A DNA stretch of 11,175 nucleotides from Ichthyophonus hoferi (Eukaryota; Opisthokonta; Ichthyosporea; Ichthyophonida; Ichthyophonidae), in NCBI GenBank assembly GCA_002751075.1, contig NAOQ01000604.1, positions 15,099 to 26,273 of the forward strand, in the 5' to 3' direction. Shown here in pieces: positions 1-7,870 of this stretch (within the stretch, counting starts at the first letter, position 1; the number at the start of each line of letters is the position of its first letter). Under the pieces are notes generated by a model. That model ran no database searches. It was not told the DNA's origin and saw only the letters and a program-made list of their open reading frames with translations. A program made the translations under genes and the position numbers.

Positions 1-605
1 AGGTCAGATTAAAGATAGATGTAGATGCCAAGATGATAGTATGATAGCATGTATGCATGATAGTATGTATGCCTCCAGCCATTGCTATAGTAACCAATAT
101 ATGCAACCACTAGAATAAAACGTAAAACTATAAAAGTGCATAATCCCATCAATATCATTACATCCGCCTCTCTCCCAGCACTGGTTGCCTATTGGTATAT
201 TAACCTTTGTATGCATTTTTCTTGCATGGCAAATATATATAATTACATACAAATACGTATGTACTCTCATTGGCTTTACTTTTCCTTACTATTTCCTTTT
301 TGGTTGTTGCACGTCATGGAATGTAGTATAATTTTTTAGAAGGATGATTAGGGAGGCTAGCAAGATGATACCAAATCATGACGGTCTTATAATGCTAAGC
401 AAATAATTTGAGTGCCTCGTACGGGCAACCGATCTGATTAGCTCTCTCTATATATATACCAACACTCATCAAAAAGACATAAGAGCTTGATATCCAGCGT
501 TTAATTGTGTAAAGCTGACCAATGACAGTACCAATCCAACACAAAATACGGGGTATTGTATTGTATTGCTCTTAATTTCATTGTTTACCATATTTAGTCA
601 CTCAC
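1..605. other. Left flank, probably intron or 3' part of CENP-C
   Basis: No convincing exon beyond the tentative 395-514 stretch. The minus strand shows no cupin signature in any frame I read. The segment holds GATAGTATG-type repeated words at 32-71, a TATTG pentamer tract at 553-568 and TATATA stretches. Either the remaining CENP-C exons lie to the left, or this is 3' untranslated/intergenic sequence. Confidence 0.4.
395..514 (-). other. Possible terminal coding stretch of CENP-C (tentative)
   Basis: After an AG at 516-515 the phase-0 frame that would follow exon 8 stays open for 39 codons to a TAG at 397-395 (starting LYTIKRWISSSYVFLM). It does not look like the Mif2/CENP-C cupin and the acceptor (TTGGTCAG) is weak. 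It is listed only because the phase fits; it may simply be intron. Confidence 0.12.
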
Positions 606-679
606 CTCTACAGCCAAGGGGAGTGACTCTTCTACATGACTACCACTAGTTGGTCGATCCACTCTTATCATTTCACGGA
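606..679 (-). CDS. CENPC: Probable CENP-C exon 8
   Basis: Candidate exon of 74 bases found by phase and splice signals: acceptor GGGCATTACAG|TC completes the split codon after exon 7, and donor GTAGAG|GTGAGT is strong. It encodes (F)REMIRVDRPTSGSHVEE then SLPLAVE. REMIRVDRP loosely resembles the entry to the human cupin region (REIILMDLVRP), but the match is short and could be chance. If correct, the next junction is phase 0 and the cupin should follow at lower coordinates or outside the window. Confidence 0.45.
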
Positions 680-3600
680 CTGTAATGCCCACCAATAGGG
701 TTAATTATCTCGTTAGGGGTGTGATTTATGGTTGGTCTCTATTCATTCATCCAAGATAGCGGGCGCTATATAATATAATGTATAATATAATATAACAAAA
801 AGCAATACATCATACAATACAATAAAATACAATCAAATAAAGTACAGTACAGAACTAAAAAAAAAAAAAAATAGAACTATAAAAAAGCAACTGAAAATAA
901 CATGAACCATGAACATACCAAATAGGCAACAGACACAAACAGAAACAAGAAAGAATAAGCAAAGAGATAGTGTCAGTGTTCTATTATAAATATACAGCCA
1001 GCTTATTGCTTAGGTAGCAGATTATGTAGGTATTTTATCACAGGCATTGTAATGTAGTATAATTAAATATAATACAACACAGTATAATATTTTATCACAG
1101 GCAATCGTGGGAGGGATTGGGAGAATGTTTAATTTATGACATAGCAATAAAAAAATTTAAGATGAAATAAATTCATTTTTTTTTTTTAAAAGAAAAAAAA
1201 AAAAAAGCAAAAACAAGAAAAAAAAACAAATAAATAAATAAACAAATAATGCTGTGTAAACTTACATCCACTAAGTAGATCTTCTTTGTAGAAGGCTGTT
1301 TCTCCCTCCCACCATTTTAAGGGTGCCATGTTGGCGGTGGACCTACCGCTTCGGCGCAGATGTGTTTCGTCTATATATATGATAGTATGTATATATGATA
1401 GTATGTACGTATATAAGTAAGTAAGTGTGTATATACACACGGATATAATGATATAACAGCATCTATAACTACATCCATACTTATACCTATACCTATACCT
1501 ATATATATATATATATATATACATAAATGCACGCACCTTCTGGTACCATCGCCTTCACTTTCTTCTTTGCATGCTTCATTGGAGCCTTCTTTATTACCTT
1601 GCTGTTATTGGTCTTATTCTCTTTATTCTCTTCAATATCATCATTGTTCTCGTGTTCCATTGGCTCATCAAAATCATCCTGATTGTCATGATCCAATGAT
1701 ATGTCCATCTCCTTTTCCTTTTCCTTTAATCTCTGTTGTTGTCTATGACGAGCGATTGGATTGGGCGCCTTGAATGCAGTAGATACAAAAGGCATTGCGT
1801 CACCTCGTGCACTCATTGGCGGGGAAGAAGGAGAGGCAGGTGATTGGGCCCTGTGACGGGTAGGGGTATCGGCACCGTGTAGACTGTCATCATTGTCATA
1901 TTGATTGGTCAATGATAATCGTTCTACCCGCGATGCTCCTATATTTGGTTATGGTTGTGCAAGTACAGGTATTAGAAGTATTGAAAGTAGAGAAATATAT
2001 ATATGTTAATAGTGTATGTATCAATACAACTATTAGTATATCTATCTATAAATATGGACTGTAGAGTGACTAAATTTATATATAGTATATAGAAAAGTGT
2101 ACTCCAGGAAATAACATAGAACAATATGGAGGTATAGGAGTAGAAACATAGAGTGAGGTTGGGGTTGGTATGGCATATATTCCATCACTATAATCATGTT
2201 AGTATATATATAAAGGTGTATGTTGTATGTAGGTTGATGTTATTATATCTGCATCAACACCTTTTTCTCGCTATATATATATAGATACGTAGACACCTAC
2301 CTACAGACATACATTGATATATAGATGCATGCAAATATGCCTACATACATACAAATACATATATACAAACACACACATACATATACACAAACACACACAC
2401 ATACATACATACATACATACATACCCTTTCGTTTCAAAGCAGTCTCCCCATCTCTTCCCTCCCTTTCCTCCTCCTCCTCCTCCTCACTCCCACTCAGATG
2501 TTTCCTAATATGGCTCCTTCTCCTTCCTTTTGCTGGGGTTTTAGATTTTCCACTGGCATCAACAGCCTTAGTCCTACCTCGACCAAGTAAACGATCCATT
2601 AAACTAGATCCATCATCCGATGATGCCGATTCTTCCTCCTTCTCCGTCTCCTTCTCTTTCTCTTTTTCCTTCTCTTTCTCTTTCTCTTTCTCTTTTTCCT
2701 TCTCTTTCTCCCTCTCGCTATTATTATATTCCTCTATACTATCATCCCCCCTCACCAATGCTTCTTCCTCTAGTTCATTTCCATTTTCACTTTCACGCTG
2801 TACCAATGAATCATCGCCATTATCATTCGCCTTTCTTCCCTTAGCCGATTGCAATTTCTGCTTTTTAGTAGGTGGTACAGACCTTGAGCTCTTACGAGAA
2901 GACTGTCGACTGCTAAAGATAGGAGAATCGTTGTCATTGGCTTCTTCTCTCTCATCACCATGGGACTTATCAGTTTCATTGGATGTAAGCGCATCGTGAG
3001 ATAGGTCCTCCAGCCCATCATTATCATTTCTGTCTATGTTCTCATTCTCATTCACGTTAATATTTTTATCCAATCCCACCTCTTTAGTGTGTAATATGAC
3101 GTCATTCTCTTTCCCATCATCATAACTATAGTCGTTCTCAATGTCATTTTCAACATTTTCAACAACTTGTTCAACTTCTAGCTGTTCATGTTCAGTATAG
3201 TTTTCATGTGCAACATTATTACGTCTAGACCATTTATGCGCTGCCTTCCTGGCCTTTGGCCGTGCTTCTTCTTCATCTCTCTCTCCTTCTCCCTCTTCCT
3301 CTTCCTTATCTTCAATTGCCTGGTCATTATTCATATCTCTAGGTAACACACTGACTGCTTTACCCTCCTCTTCTTTCTCCCGCTCACCCTGCTCATTATC
3401 ATTGGTGCGTTTGTTCTCTTCTTCTCTCTCTTTCTCTTCCTCCTCCTCTTCCCCTACCTCCTCCAGGTTGGTAGCAAGAAACCGTGATCTACGACGATTA
3501 GGAGCCAATGACCGACGCCCTTTCTTCACAACCTCTTGATTATTCCACTCCTTTTCCTCATCGTCAAAGCGATGATGCCATTGGTCCATGGTGTGTCGTC

Positions 3601-6600
3601 GATTCTTCTTTTTAGTGGTTCCCGGAATGACAGTGGCTGTAATGTCTGTGACGGTGGTCGTAGTTGCTATGGTATTGGTGGGAGAGGCTAAGTCTTGGTG
3701 TTTGTGTTGTACTTTGTTGTCTTTATGTGTTGTGTTATGTATGAAGTGAAGTGAAGTGAAGTGAAGTGAAGTGATGTATTGTATTATATTGTATTGTACG
3801 GTATGGAATTGTATTGTATTGTATTGTACGGTATGGGATTGTATTGTATTGCATTGTATGATATGGTATGGGATTGTATTGTATTGCATTGTATTGTTTT
3901 GTATTGAGAGAGAGAAAGGAAGAGAGAGGGGGCAAGAAAGAGGATGTATTTGTATGTTTATGAAGGAAGACAAGAAAAAGGAGAGCATGTAAGTATAGCA
4001 ACTAACCTAGTATAGCTTACTCTAGCTACGGTATAGACGTGCATGTAGTATAGTAAAGTATAGGTTATAATATAATATAATACATCCATATACAGCGAGA
4101 ATGAAACTCAGCCGAAAAAAATAACATAAAAATAAAGGCATAAGCATATCACATATTAATTCTTTTCATTCTTACACCTCATTTTACCTAGCAACCTAAC
4201 CCAATGCCAGCACATACCGGTATCTACATTATCCCTTCCTTGCATTGTTAGACTATCACTCTCTTCATTGGCTGCTTCAGTTGCCATGGAAACCGATACT
4301 GGCCCTGATTGACTGGGGTTGATAGGGCTAGGGCTAGATGGCTTCTTAGGCGACATGCTTTGAGGAGGGGGGCTTAAATTTAAATTTTCAATTTGCGCTT
4401 CAAGAGGCCCCCCAGTACGATCCACTACCGTATCATCATCAATTTGGCCTAGCGTGACCCGAGTATTTTCGGCAATAGGAAGGACTTGCTGGTCGGAATT
4501 AGAGGAGGGGATGGTTGGATTATGGGCTGGGGCAGTGTCTTGGGCTCCCTCAAATACCGACCACTCGTGTTCTAATTCTATTTGCGTCATGGGGGTCCTG
4601 AACTCGCCTTCTTCTTGGGATGGTAAGTAACTGTAAAGAGAAAGAGGAAATAATAATAATAATATATATGGGTAGGCGTGTGTATGTGTATGAGTGAGGA
4701 AGAATTGAAGCGAGAATGTGAGTTAGAGAAAGAAACGGGAAAAAAAAAAGAGGGATCAGAAAACAGAAATAGAAATAAATGGAAAACAGAAACGAAAATA
4801 CTCACACTCACACTCATACATACACATTATATTGTCTGTGTAATTGTAACCGTAGCTACGTCTACTGTCAGTAATAGTATTAGCAATTTAATAATATTCA
4901 ATTTTTTAAAATAATATGTATATGTATATATGTATATAGAATAAATAAAACCTTAGCATTAATTAATTAACTATAATTAATTACAACCCTTATTATAAGC
5001 CCTATACCCTATACCTACCCAGTCCTGCGTCGAACCTGTCTCTTCCTCGCTGAAGCCAGTCCTCTTGCAGTGGCATTTTTCCTAGCAGTATTACCTCCAT
5101 CCACCAATGCTTCAGGTATACGCGAAACTCGTTCCTTTTGAAACCCTACTGGGAACGGCGAATCACATATCTCCTTGTCCTGTACATCGCCATTGTCATT
5201 GGTGCTCCCTCTCTCTCCCTGGCTATTTTCAGGTGTGTTTTGTCGTGATTCCGAAGCATAACGCAAAGCAGTTTGTTCAAACATCATCTCTGTTTGCTCT
5301 TCCGACGATGACTCGGCCAGTGGTTGTTGCTGTTCACGGGGTGGGGGTGGGTACGAAGGACCCGACTGCAATGATTGGACAGATGGCTCTGCTGAGTCGG
5401 GCTGGTAGATTGGTGGAGAAAAAATAAAGAGAGAAGAAAGAAGGAGAAAGAGAGAGGAGGGTAATTTAGTGTGTGTGTGTGTGCTATATCATTTTCATTA
5501 CTTAGTTGGACTATAAAGCTATAGACCTAAAATGGCATAGTTGCACATATAGATATAATACAATACAACACAATACAATACAACATAATGAAGTAAAAAT
5601 ACAACACAATACAACAATAACATAACGCAACATATTCACATGCACACATTCACACATTATCCTAAACGATACTTTACCTCGTTCTCGTTCTCGTTCTCTA
5701 GGGCCCCAGGCTGGCTACTGCCTATAGACATCTCTGCAGTCAACACGGTCTGTGGAGTAAAAGCCACTGACAATTCATTACTCTCTAGGGGCACAAAGGT
5801 TCGGCCTGGGGTCACCTGGAAGTTAGGAGGGGGTGGTACACTGCTGGGCGGCGACCAAGTGGGACTCAGCCGAAGCGCAAAGGGCGTCTCCATTTCTACC
5901 TCCGACATCGAATCGTCTGATTCGCCTAGTGATGCTTCTGATTCGCGTTCCGAGTCGCTCGGTCCTAGTAACACCGTCTCATTCATCATTTTGTCGTGTA
6001 GTTTGCGAGCTCTTTCCCGCTCTTGATCTTTTTTTACCCTCCTCTCCTTCTCCGATTCTGATTCGCTAGAGGCTCCATCAAGATCCATAGAGGTGAACAG
6101 GTCCGCCGGGCCCGTTTTACTAGCAGACCCATTGGGTGCTGTTTTAATGTTGAGTAGAGATTAGTTAGTTAGGTAGTTAGGCATTACAGGATATTACTGC
6201 AGTTGGAGTTAGCATGCTGGTGTGTATGTGTAATGGTATAGTAGTATGATAGTATGGTATATACATATTCAATACATAAGGCAAATTAGTAGATATTCTA
6301 TTGTTATGGAACCCAAAATGTCTTGTTACTATAGAACTAAGAAGAAAAAAAATCCATATGCCAATGTGCAATAGGTATTTAATTTTAATGTCCTGTTTGG
6401 CGAGAAATTTGCAACCTTTATGCCACATTTCTTCTGTATTGTCTGCCAATTATTGATCTATCCAATCATGTTTTACTTTTTATAAAGATGATTATTGATC
6501 AATCTGAATAGATCATTAATTAATTAATAATAAACTAATAGTAGAACTACAACCTAATGATAATAAATATTTCTCACATTTATAAATAAAAAATAATAAT

Positions 6601-7241
6601 AAAATAACTTATACACATTACAACAAATATAATGCATGACAGCAATTATTTTGACCATCCACAGGGCCAGTTTCAACTCGTAAGCAGACGTATATAGTAT
6701 GTTGATAGATAGAGGTTGAATAAGAGTATAACAATAATATACATATACATATACATATATTATTGATATACTACTTGCATATTATATATATATTATAGCA
6801 CCATTTATACGGAAATATATTAATAAAACCGGATGTTAACTACTCTGTGTGCCAATGACTTCTAAAATCCACATCTTTATAAAAATATGTGCCATTTCCA
6901 TTCCCTAATCTTTTTTATTTGGGCTTTAGCTATTGGCTCAAAAGAGATGCATTTGTAGCCTGGAATTAATCTAACTTGGAAGCCTACAGTGCACTACACT
7001 TTATTCATTACCTTATTTACTATTAGTTTATAATAAGTCAAATGCACATCAGAGAATGACCTGGAACCAATACAAATGCCAATAACAAGCTAGAGGGAGG
7101 GTAAAAGTAGTCCCCCTTCACGTTGACAAATATATATATATATATATAACACCTACCCATTTTCATAAAGGCCTGTATTGTGTTCAGTAGCGGGCCGAAC
7201 CGCTCCATGGCCTTGGGCATTCCTATTGGTGCTGTGGTCAT
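606..7241 (-). CDS. CENPC: CENP-C (Mif2-family) inner kinetochore protein, gene span, 8 exons, C-terminus open
   Basis: CENP-C links CENP-A nucleosomes at the centromere to the Mis12 complex of the outer kinetochore. Eight exons were assembled by eye: 7241-7157, 6138-5678, 5401-5019, 4630-4218, 3666-2425, 1938-1537, 1370-1266 and 679-606. Every intron is GT-AG and the phases agree at each junction (1, 0, 2, 1, 1, 1, 1), giving about 1,055 residues so far; human CENP-C has 943. The identification rests on residues about 1000-1016 (exon 7), LRRSGRSTANMAPLKWW, which match the CENP-C motif (R-R-S/T-x-R, then P-L-x-Y-W in human and yeast). The rest is acidic, Ser-rich, disordered sequence with basic patches, as usual for this fast-evolving family. 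The C-terminal dimerising cupin was not found and is probably beyond the left edge. Start at 7241: an in-frame TAA lies 14 codons upstream and A is at -3. An extra upstream exon cannot be excluded. Confidence 0.8.
680..1265 (-). other. CENP-C intron 7
   Basis: GTAAGT...TTACAG intron of 586 bases if exon 8 is right. It contains A-rich runs (859-871 and 1193-1206), ATACA/ATAAT pentamer-like sequence at 764-848, and a 15-base word, ATTTTATCACAGGCA, that occurs twice (1032-1046 and 1089-1103). No gene is seen. Confidence 0.45.
1266..1370 (-). CDS. CENPC: CENP-C exon 7, carrying the CENP-C motif
   Basis: This 105-base exon identifies the gene. It encodes D-ETHLRRSGRSTANMAP, then LKWWEGETAFYKEDLLSG (about 996-1030). 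In the family the CENP-C motif uses arginines to grip the H2A/H2B acidic patch and a following aromatic pair to contact the hydrophobic CENP-A C-terminal tail. Here RRSGR (1001-1005) and PLKWW (1012-1016) with EGE after it correspond to human RRTKR...PLEYWRGE. The gap between anchor and proline is six residues instead of the four in human and budding yeast. The acceptor ATATATAG|AC gives the split Asp codon, and the donor GGAT|GTAAGT is a perfect consensus (phase 1). Confidence 0.85.
1371..1536 (-). repeat. CENP-C intron 6, simple-repeat rich
   Basis: This 166-base intron consists largely of repeats: (AT)11 at 1500-1521, three TATACC units at 1482-1502, a perfect 16-base palindrome GTGTGTATATACACAC at 1425-1440, and two copies of TGATAGTATGTA (1380-1391 and 1396-1407). 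Confidence 0.8.
1537..1938 (-). CDS. CENPC: CENP-C exon 6
   Basis: Encodes residues 862-995. The acceptor AAATATAG|GA completes a glycine codon from exon 5, giving GASRVERLSLTNQYDND. Content: Ser/Pro/Arg stretch with TP and SP sites (ADTPTRHRAQSPASPSSPP), a basic helix-like run (ARHRQQQRLKEKEKE), an acidic stretch (DHDNQDDFDEPMEHENNDD), then a Lys-rich end (KVIKKAPMKHAKKKVKAMV) just before the CENP-C motif of exon 7. Basic sequence ahead of the motif fits nucleosome contact. The donor GAAG|GTGCGT is phase 1; the frame runs on into an AT repeat, which is intronic. Confidence 0.72.
1939..2424 (-). repeat. CENP-C intron 5, starts inside a (GTAT)n tract
   Basis: The intron begins GTATGT, and that hexamer belongs to six perfect GTAT units (minus strand, 2424-2401), followed by GT-rich and ATAC-rich sequence to about 2330. 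The remainder is TATATA-rich with no coding signal. Six overlapping donor-like GTATGT words therefore lie 4 bases apart at the exon edge. Confidence 0.8.
2425..3666 (-). CDS. CENPC: CENP-C exon 5, long acidic low-complexity exon
   Basis: The largest exon, about 414 residues (448-861). Three in-frame phase-1 acceptors are possible (exon start at 3687, 3666 or 3636); 3666, after CCTCTCCCACC...ATAG, is preferred. Order of content: basic KKKNRRHTMDQW (466-477), basic GRRSLAPNRRRSRFLATN, long Glu/Asp/Asn-rich tracts, SSRKSSRSVPP followed by a nuclear-localisation-like TKKQKLQSAKGRK (714-726), a (KE)n run from about 766 to 793 written by a TTCTCT-type hexamer repeat on the plus strand, and basic AKGRRRSHIRKHL. 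Vertebrate CENP-C has a central arginine-anchor plus WW nucleosome-binding region; NRRHTMDQW might be a degenerate counterpart, which is speculative. The donor AAAG|GTATGT is phase 1. Confidence 0.7.
2632..2716. repeat. TTCTCT-type hexamer repeat inside CENP-C exon 5
   Basis: Imperfect tandem TTCTCT/TTTTCC units on the plus strand; read on the coding minus strand they give alternating GAG/GAA and AAA/AAG codons, a run of about 20 alternating Lys-Glu residues. The unit length is a multiple of three, so length changes would keep the frame. Confidence 0.85.
3743..3774. repeat. GAAGT pentamer microsatellite
   Basis: Six perfect GAAGT units inside CENP-C intron 4, directly abutting the TATTG array. 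Confidence 0.95.
3775..3907. repeat. TATTG pentamer array with higher-order period
   Basis: Mostly (TATTG)n with variants. The block containing GGTATGG recurs at 3801, 3831 and 3866, a higher-order period of 30-35 bases (six to seven pentamers). It lies in CENP-C intron 4, where the transcript would carry CAATA units. Confidence 0.9.
4218..4630 (-). CDS. CENPC: CENP-C exon 4
   Basis: Encodes residues 310-447. The acceptor CTCTTTACAG|T is excellent and completes the GG|T glycine codon of exon 3. The sequence begins YLPSQEEGEFRTPMTQ and continues through a polar linker with a Ser/Pro stretch (LSPPPQSMSPKKPSSPSP) holding several SP sites that could be proline-directed kinase targets. The chosen donor is ACCG|GTATGT (phase 1). 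The frame stays open about 60 bases beyond it (MCWHWVRLLG...), but those residues are unlike the rest and the donor is strong, so I end the exon here. Confidence 0.68.
4631..5018 (-). other. CENP-C intron 3
   Basis: GTAGGT...TTTACAG, 388 bases. The donor is followed by repeated TATAGGG/GGTATA words (5013-4998). It also contains ATTAATTAATT (4959-4970) and A-rich sequence. No gene is seen. Confidence 0.65.
5019..5401 (-). CDS. CENPC: CENP-C exon 3
   Basis: Encodes residues 183-309 plus two bases of codon 310. The acceptor CTACCAG|CCC follows a pyrimidine-rich stretch and is phase 0, matching exon 2. Content: PDSAEPSVQSLQSG, a Pro and Gln patch (YPPPPREQQQ), acidic Ser-rich sequence, then KERVSRIPEAL and a strongly basic end (ARKNATARGLASARKRQ, then VRRRT) that looks like a nuclear localisation or DNA/nucleosome-binding patch. 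RVSRI resembles an RVxF-type PP1 docking motif, a weak match that may be chance. The donor GG|GTAGGT is phase 2. Confidence 0.7.
5402..5677 (-). repeat. CENP-C intron 2 with ACAAT pentamer tract
   Basis: The 276-base intron holds a (TG)n run (5470-5482) and an ATACA/ACAAT pentamer-type tract (5557-5625), the same simple family as the TATTG tract in intron 4 but on the opposite strand. The acceptor side (CTTTATTTTTTCTCCACC...CCAG) is pyrimidine rich. Confidence 0.75.
5678..6138 (-). CDS. CENPC: CENP-C exon 2
   Basis: Encodes residues 29-182 in phase with exon 1 (split Ala codon G|CA). The acceptor is AAAACAG, with CTAAC-type branch-point candidates 20-40 bases upstream. Content: a Ser/Glu run (SSESESEKER), a short charged helix-like stretch (VKKDQERERARKLHDKMM), then Ser/Asp-rich and Pro-rich segments (SPPSSVPPPP). 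The exon ends in a hexamer repeat encoding ENENENE, directly at the donor GAG|GTAAAG (phase 0). There is no recognisable fold; the composition fits the disordered N-terminal half of CENP-C. Confidence 0.72.
6139..7156 (-). other. CENP-C intron 1
   Basis: GTAGGT...AAAACAG, 1,018 bases, very AT-rich. It holds a TATACA/ATATAT tract (6739-6795), the palindrome ATTGATCAAT (6493-6502), ATTAATTAATTAATAAT (6514-6530) and the 14-base word CTATTGGCTCAAAA (6930-6943), which is repeated in the intergenic region. No coding exon is seen. Confidence 0.6.
7157..7241 (-). CDS. CENPC: CENP-C exon 1 (start codon exon)
   Basis: Encodes 28 residues beginning MTTAPIGMPKAMERF plus the first base of codon 29. The donor is G|GTAGGT (phase 1), followed after a few bases by an AT dinucleotide tract. 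The segment is mildly hydrophobic and amphipathic (PLLNTIQAFMKM). In the family the extreme N-terminus contacts the Mis12 complex, but I see no residue pattern firm enough to claim that here. The frame upstream is closed by TAA at 7283-7281, so this ATG is the first usable one unless a coding exon joins at one of the AG dinucleotides around 7246-7256. Confidence 0.65.
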
Positions 7242-7463
7242 CCTACTGGTAACCCTGTGGTCCGACCTGACCCGACTCGGTTACACATACGACACCGTGG
7301 AAAGTCAAGGCAAAAAGAAAAAAAATGATTGGATTGACGCATTAATCTAAAAAGAATAAACTCGTAACAAAATGCAAAAAAAATACTAATATTAATAATA
7401 TTAGATACTTTATCTGGCTGTATTTACCTCTTTTACCTTCTACCCTCCCGTCCCGTAATCTTT

Positions 7464-7580
7464 CTATACTATACTATACTATACTATACTATACCTTACT
7501 ATACTGTACTATACTCTACTCTACTCTACTCTACTATATAATACTCTACTATACTATACTATACTATACTATACTATATA
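7464..7580. repeat. TATAC/TACTC pentamer array
   Basis: About 23 pentamers, mainly CTATA with CTACT variants, upstream of the CENP-C start codon and immediately followed by the 50-base minisatellite. Confidence 0.92.
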
Positions 7581-7778
7581 CCTATAATATATATAGCTTA
7601 TAGCATTTACTATATCTTATATACTATACACCTATAATATATATAGTTTATAACATATACTATATTCTACATACTATACATCTATAATATACACAGTTTA
7701 TAACATTACTATATTTTACATACTATACACATATACACATAATATATATATAGTTTATAACATATACTATATCTTATG
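7571..7778. repeat. Minisatellite, about 50-base unit, four copies
   Basis: Units start at 7571, 7621, 7671 and 7720 (50, 50, 49 and about 59 bases). Each has the order ACTATA...CTATAATATAT...AGTTTATAACAT...TACTATAT. The fourth carries a roughly 10-base insertion near its start. The unit appears to have grown from the adjoining TATAC pentamers. Confidence 0.85.
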
Positions 7779-7839
7779 TACATAGCAACCAACGACCCCA
7801 TCAAGGAATTAAAGTAGGCATATAAATTAAAAAATGCTC

Positions 7840-7870
7840 TGATTGGCCTAGATTATATGATGGCCAATCA
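7840..7870. repeat. Inverted repeat with two CCAAT boxes
   Basis: Perfect 9-base arms TGATTGGCC (7840-7848) and GGCCAATCA (7862-7870) with a 13-base spacer. Each arm contains a CCAAT box, so two NF-Y-type sites face each other. Whether it acts as a regulatory element is inference. Confidence 0.6.

Larger units (their letters stand above)
3667..4217 (-). other. CENP-C intron 4
   Basis: GTATGT...ATAG intron of about 551 bases. It contains the GAAGT and TATTG pentamer arrays described separately (3743-3907) and a short ATAAT/ATATA stretch near 4065-4083. The coding frame of exon 5 stays open far into it because pentamer repeats lack stops; that extension is not coding. Confidence 0.6.

Noticed and set aside
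85-339. Small open frames on both strands at the left edge
   Set aside because: No recognisable domain, AT-rich composition and no matching splice signals; a cupin was specifically looked for and not seen.
2297-2424. Downstream extension of exon 5 giving a Cys/Val/Tyr-rich tail
   Set aside because: Translation of the (GTAT)n and (GT)n intronic repeat beyond a good donor; the next exon joins in phase at 1938.
2314-2999. Long plus-strand open frames, Ser/Phe-rich
   Set aside because: Antisense shadow of the Glu/Lys-rich CENP-C exon; the composition is explained by reverse-complemented GAG/GAA/AAA codons.
3690-3988. Upstream extension of the exon 5 reading frame rich in QYNTI-type repeats
   Set aside because: It is a translation of pentamer microsatellite, which stays open because of its period; phase-matched acceptors lie downstream at 3687-3636.
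5210-5260. RVSRI in exon 3 as a PP1 docking site
   Set aside because: RVxF-like patterns are frequent in disordered basic proteins and there is no second docking motif to support it; mentioned only as weak.
6460-6535. Possible small inverted-repeat transposon around ATTGATCAAT and ATTAATTAAT
   Set aside because: No matching terminal inverted repeats or target-site duplication could be delimited; short AT palindromes are expected in this composition.
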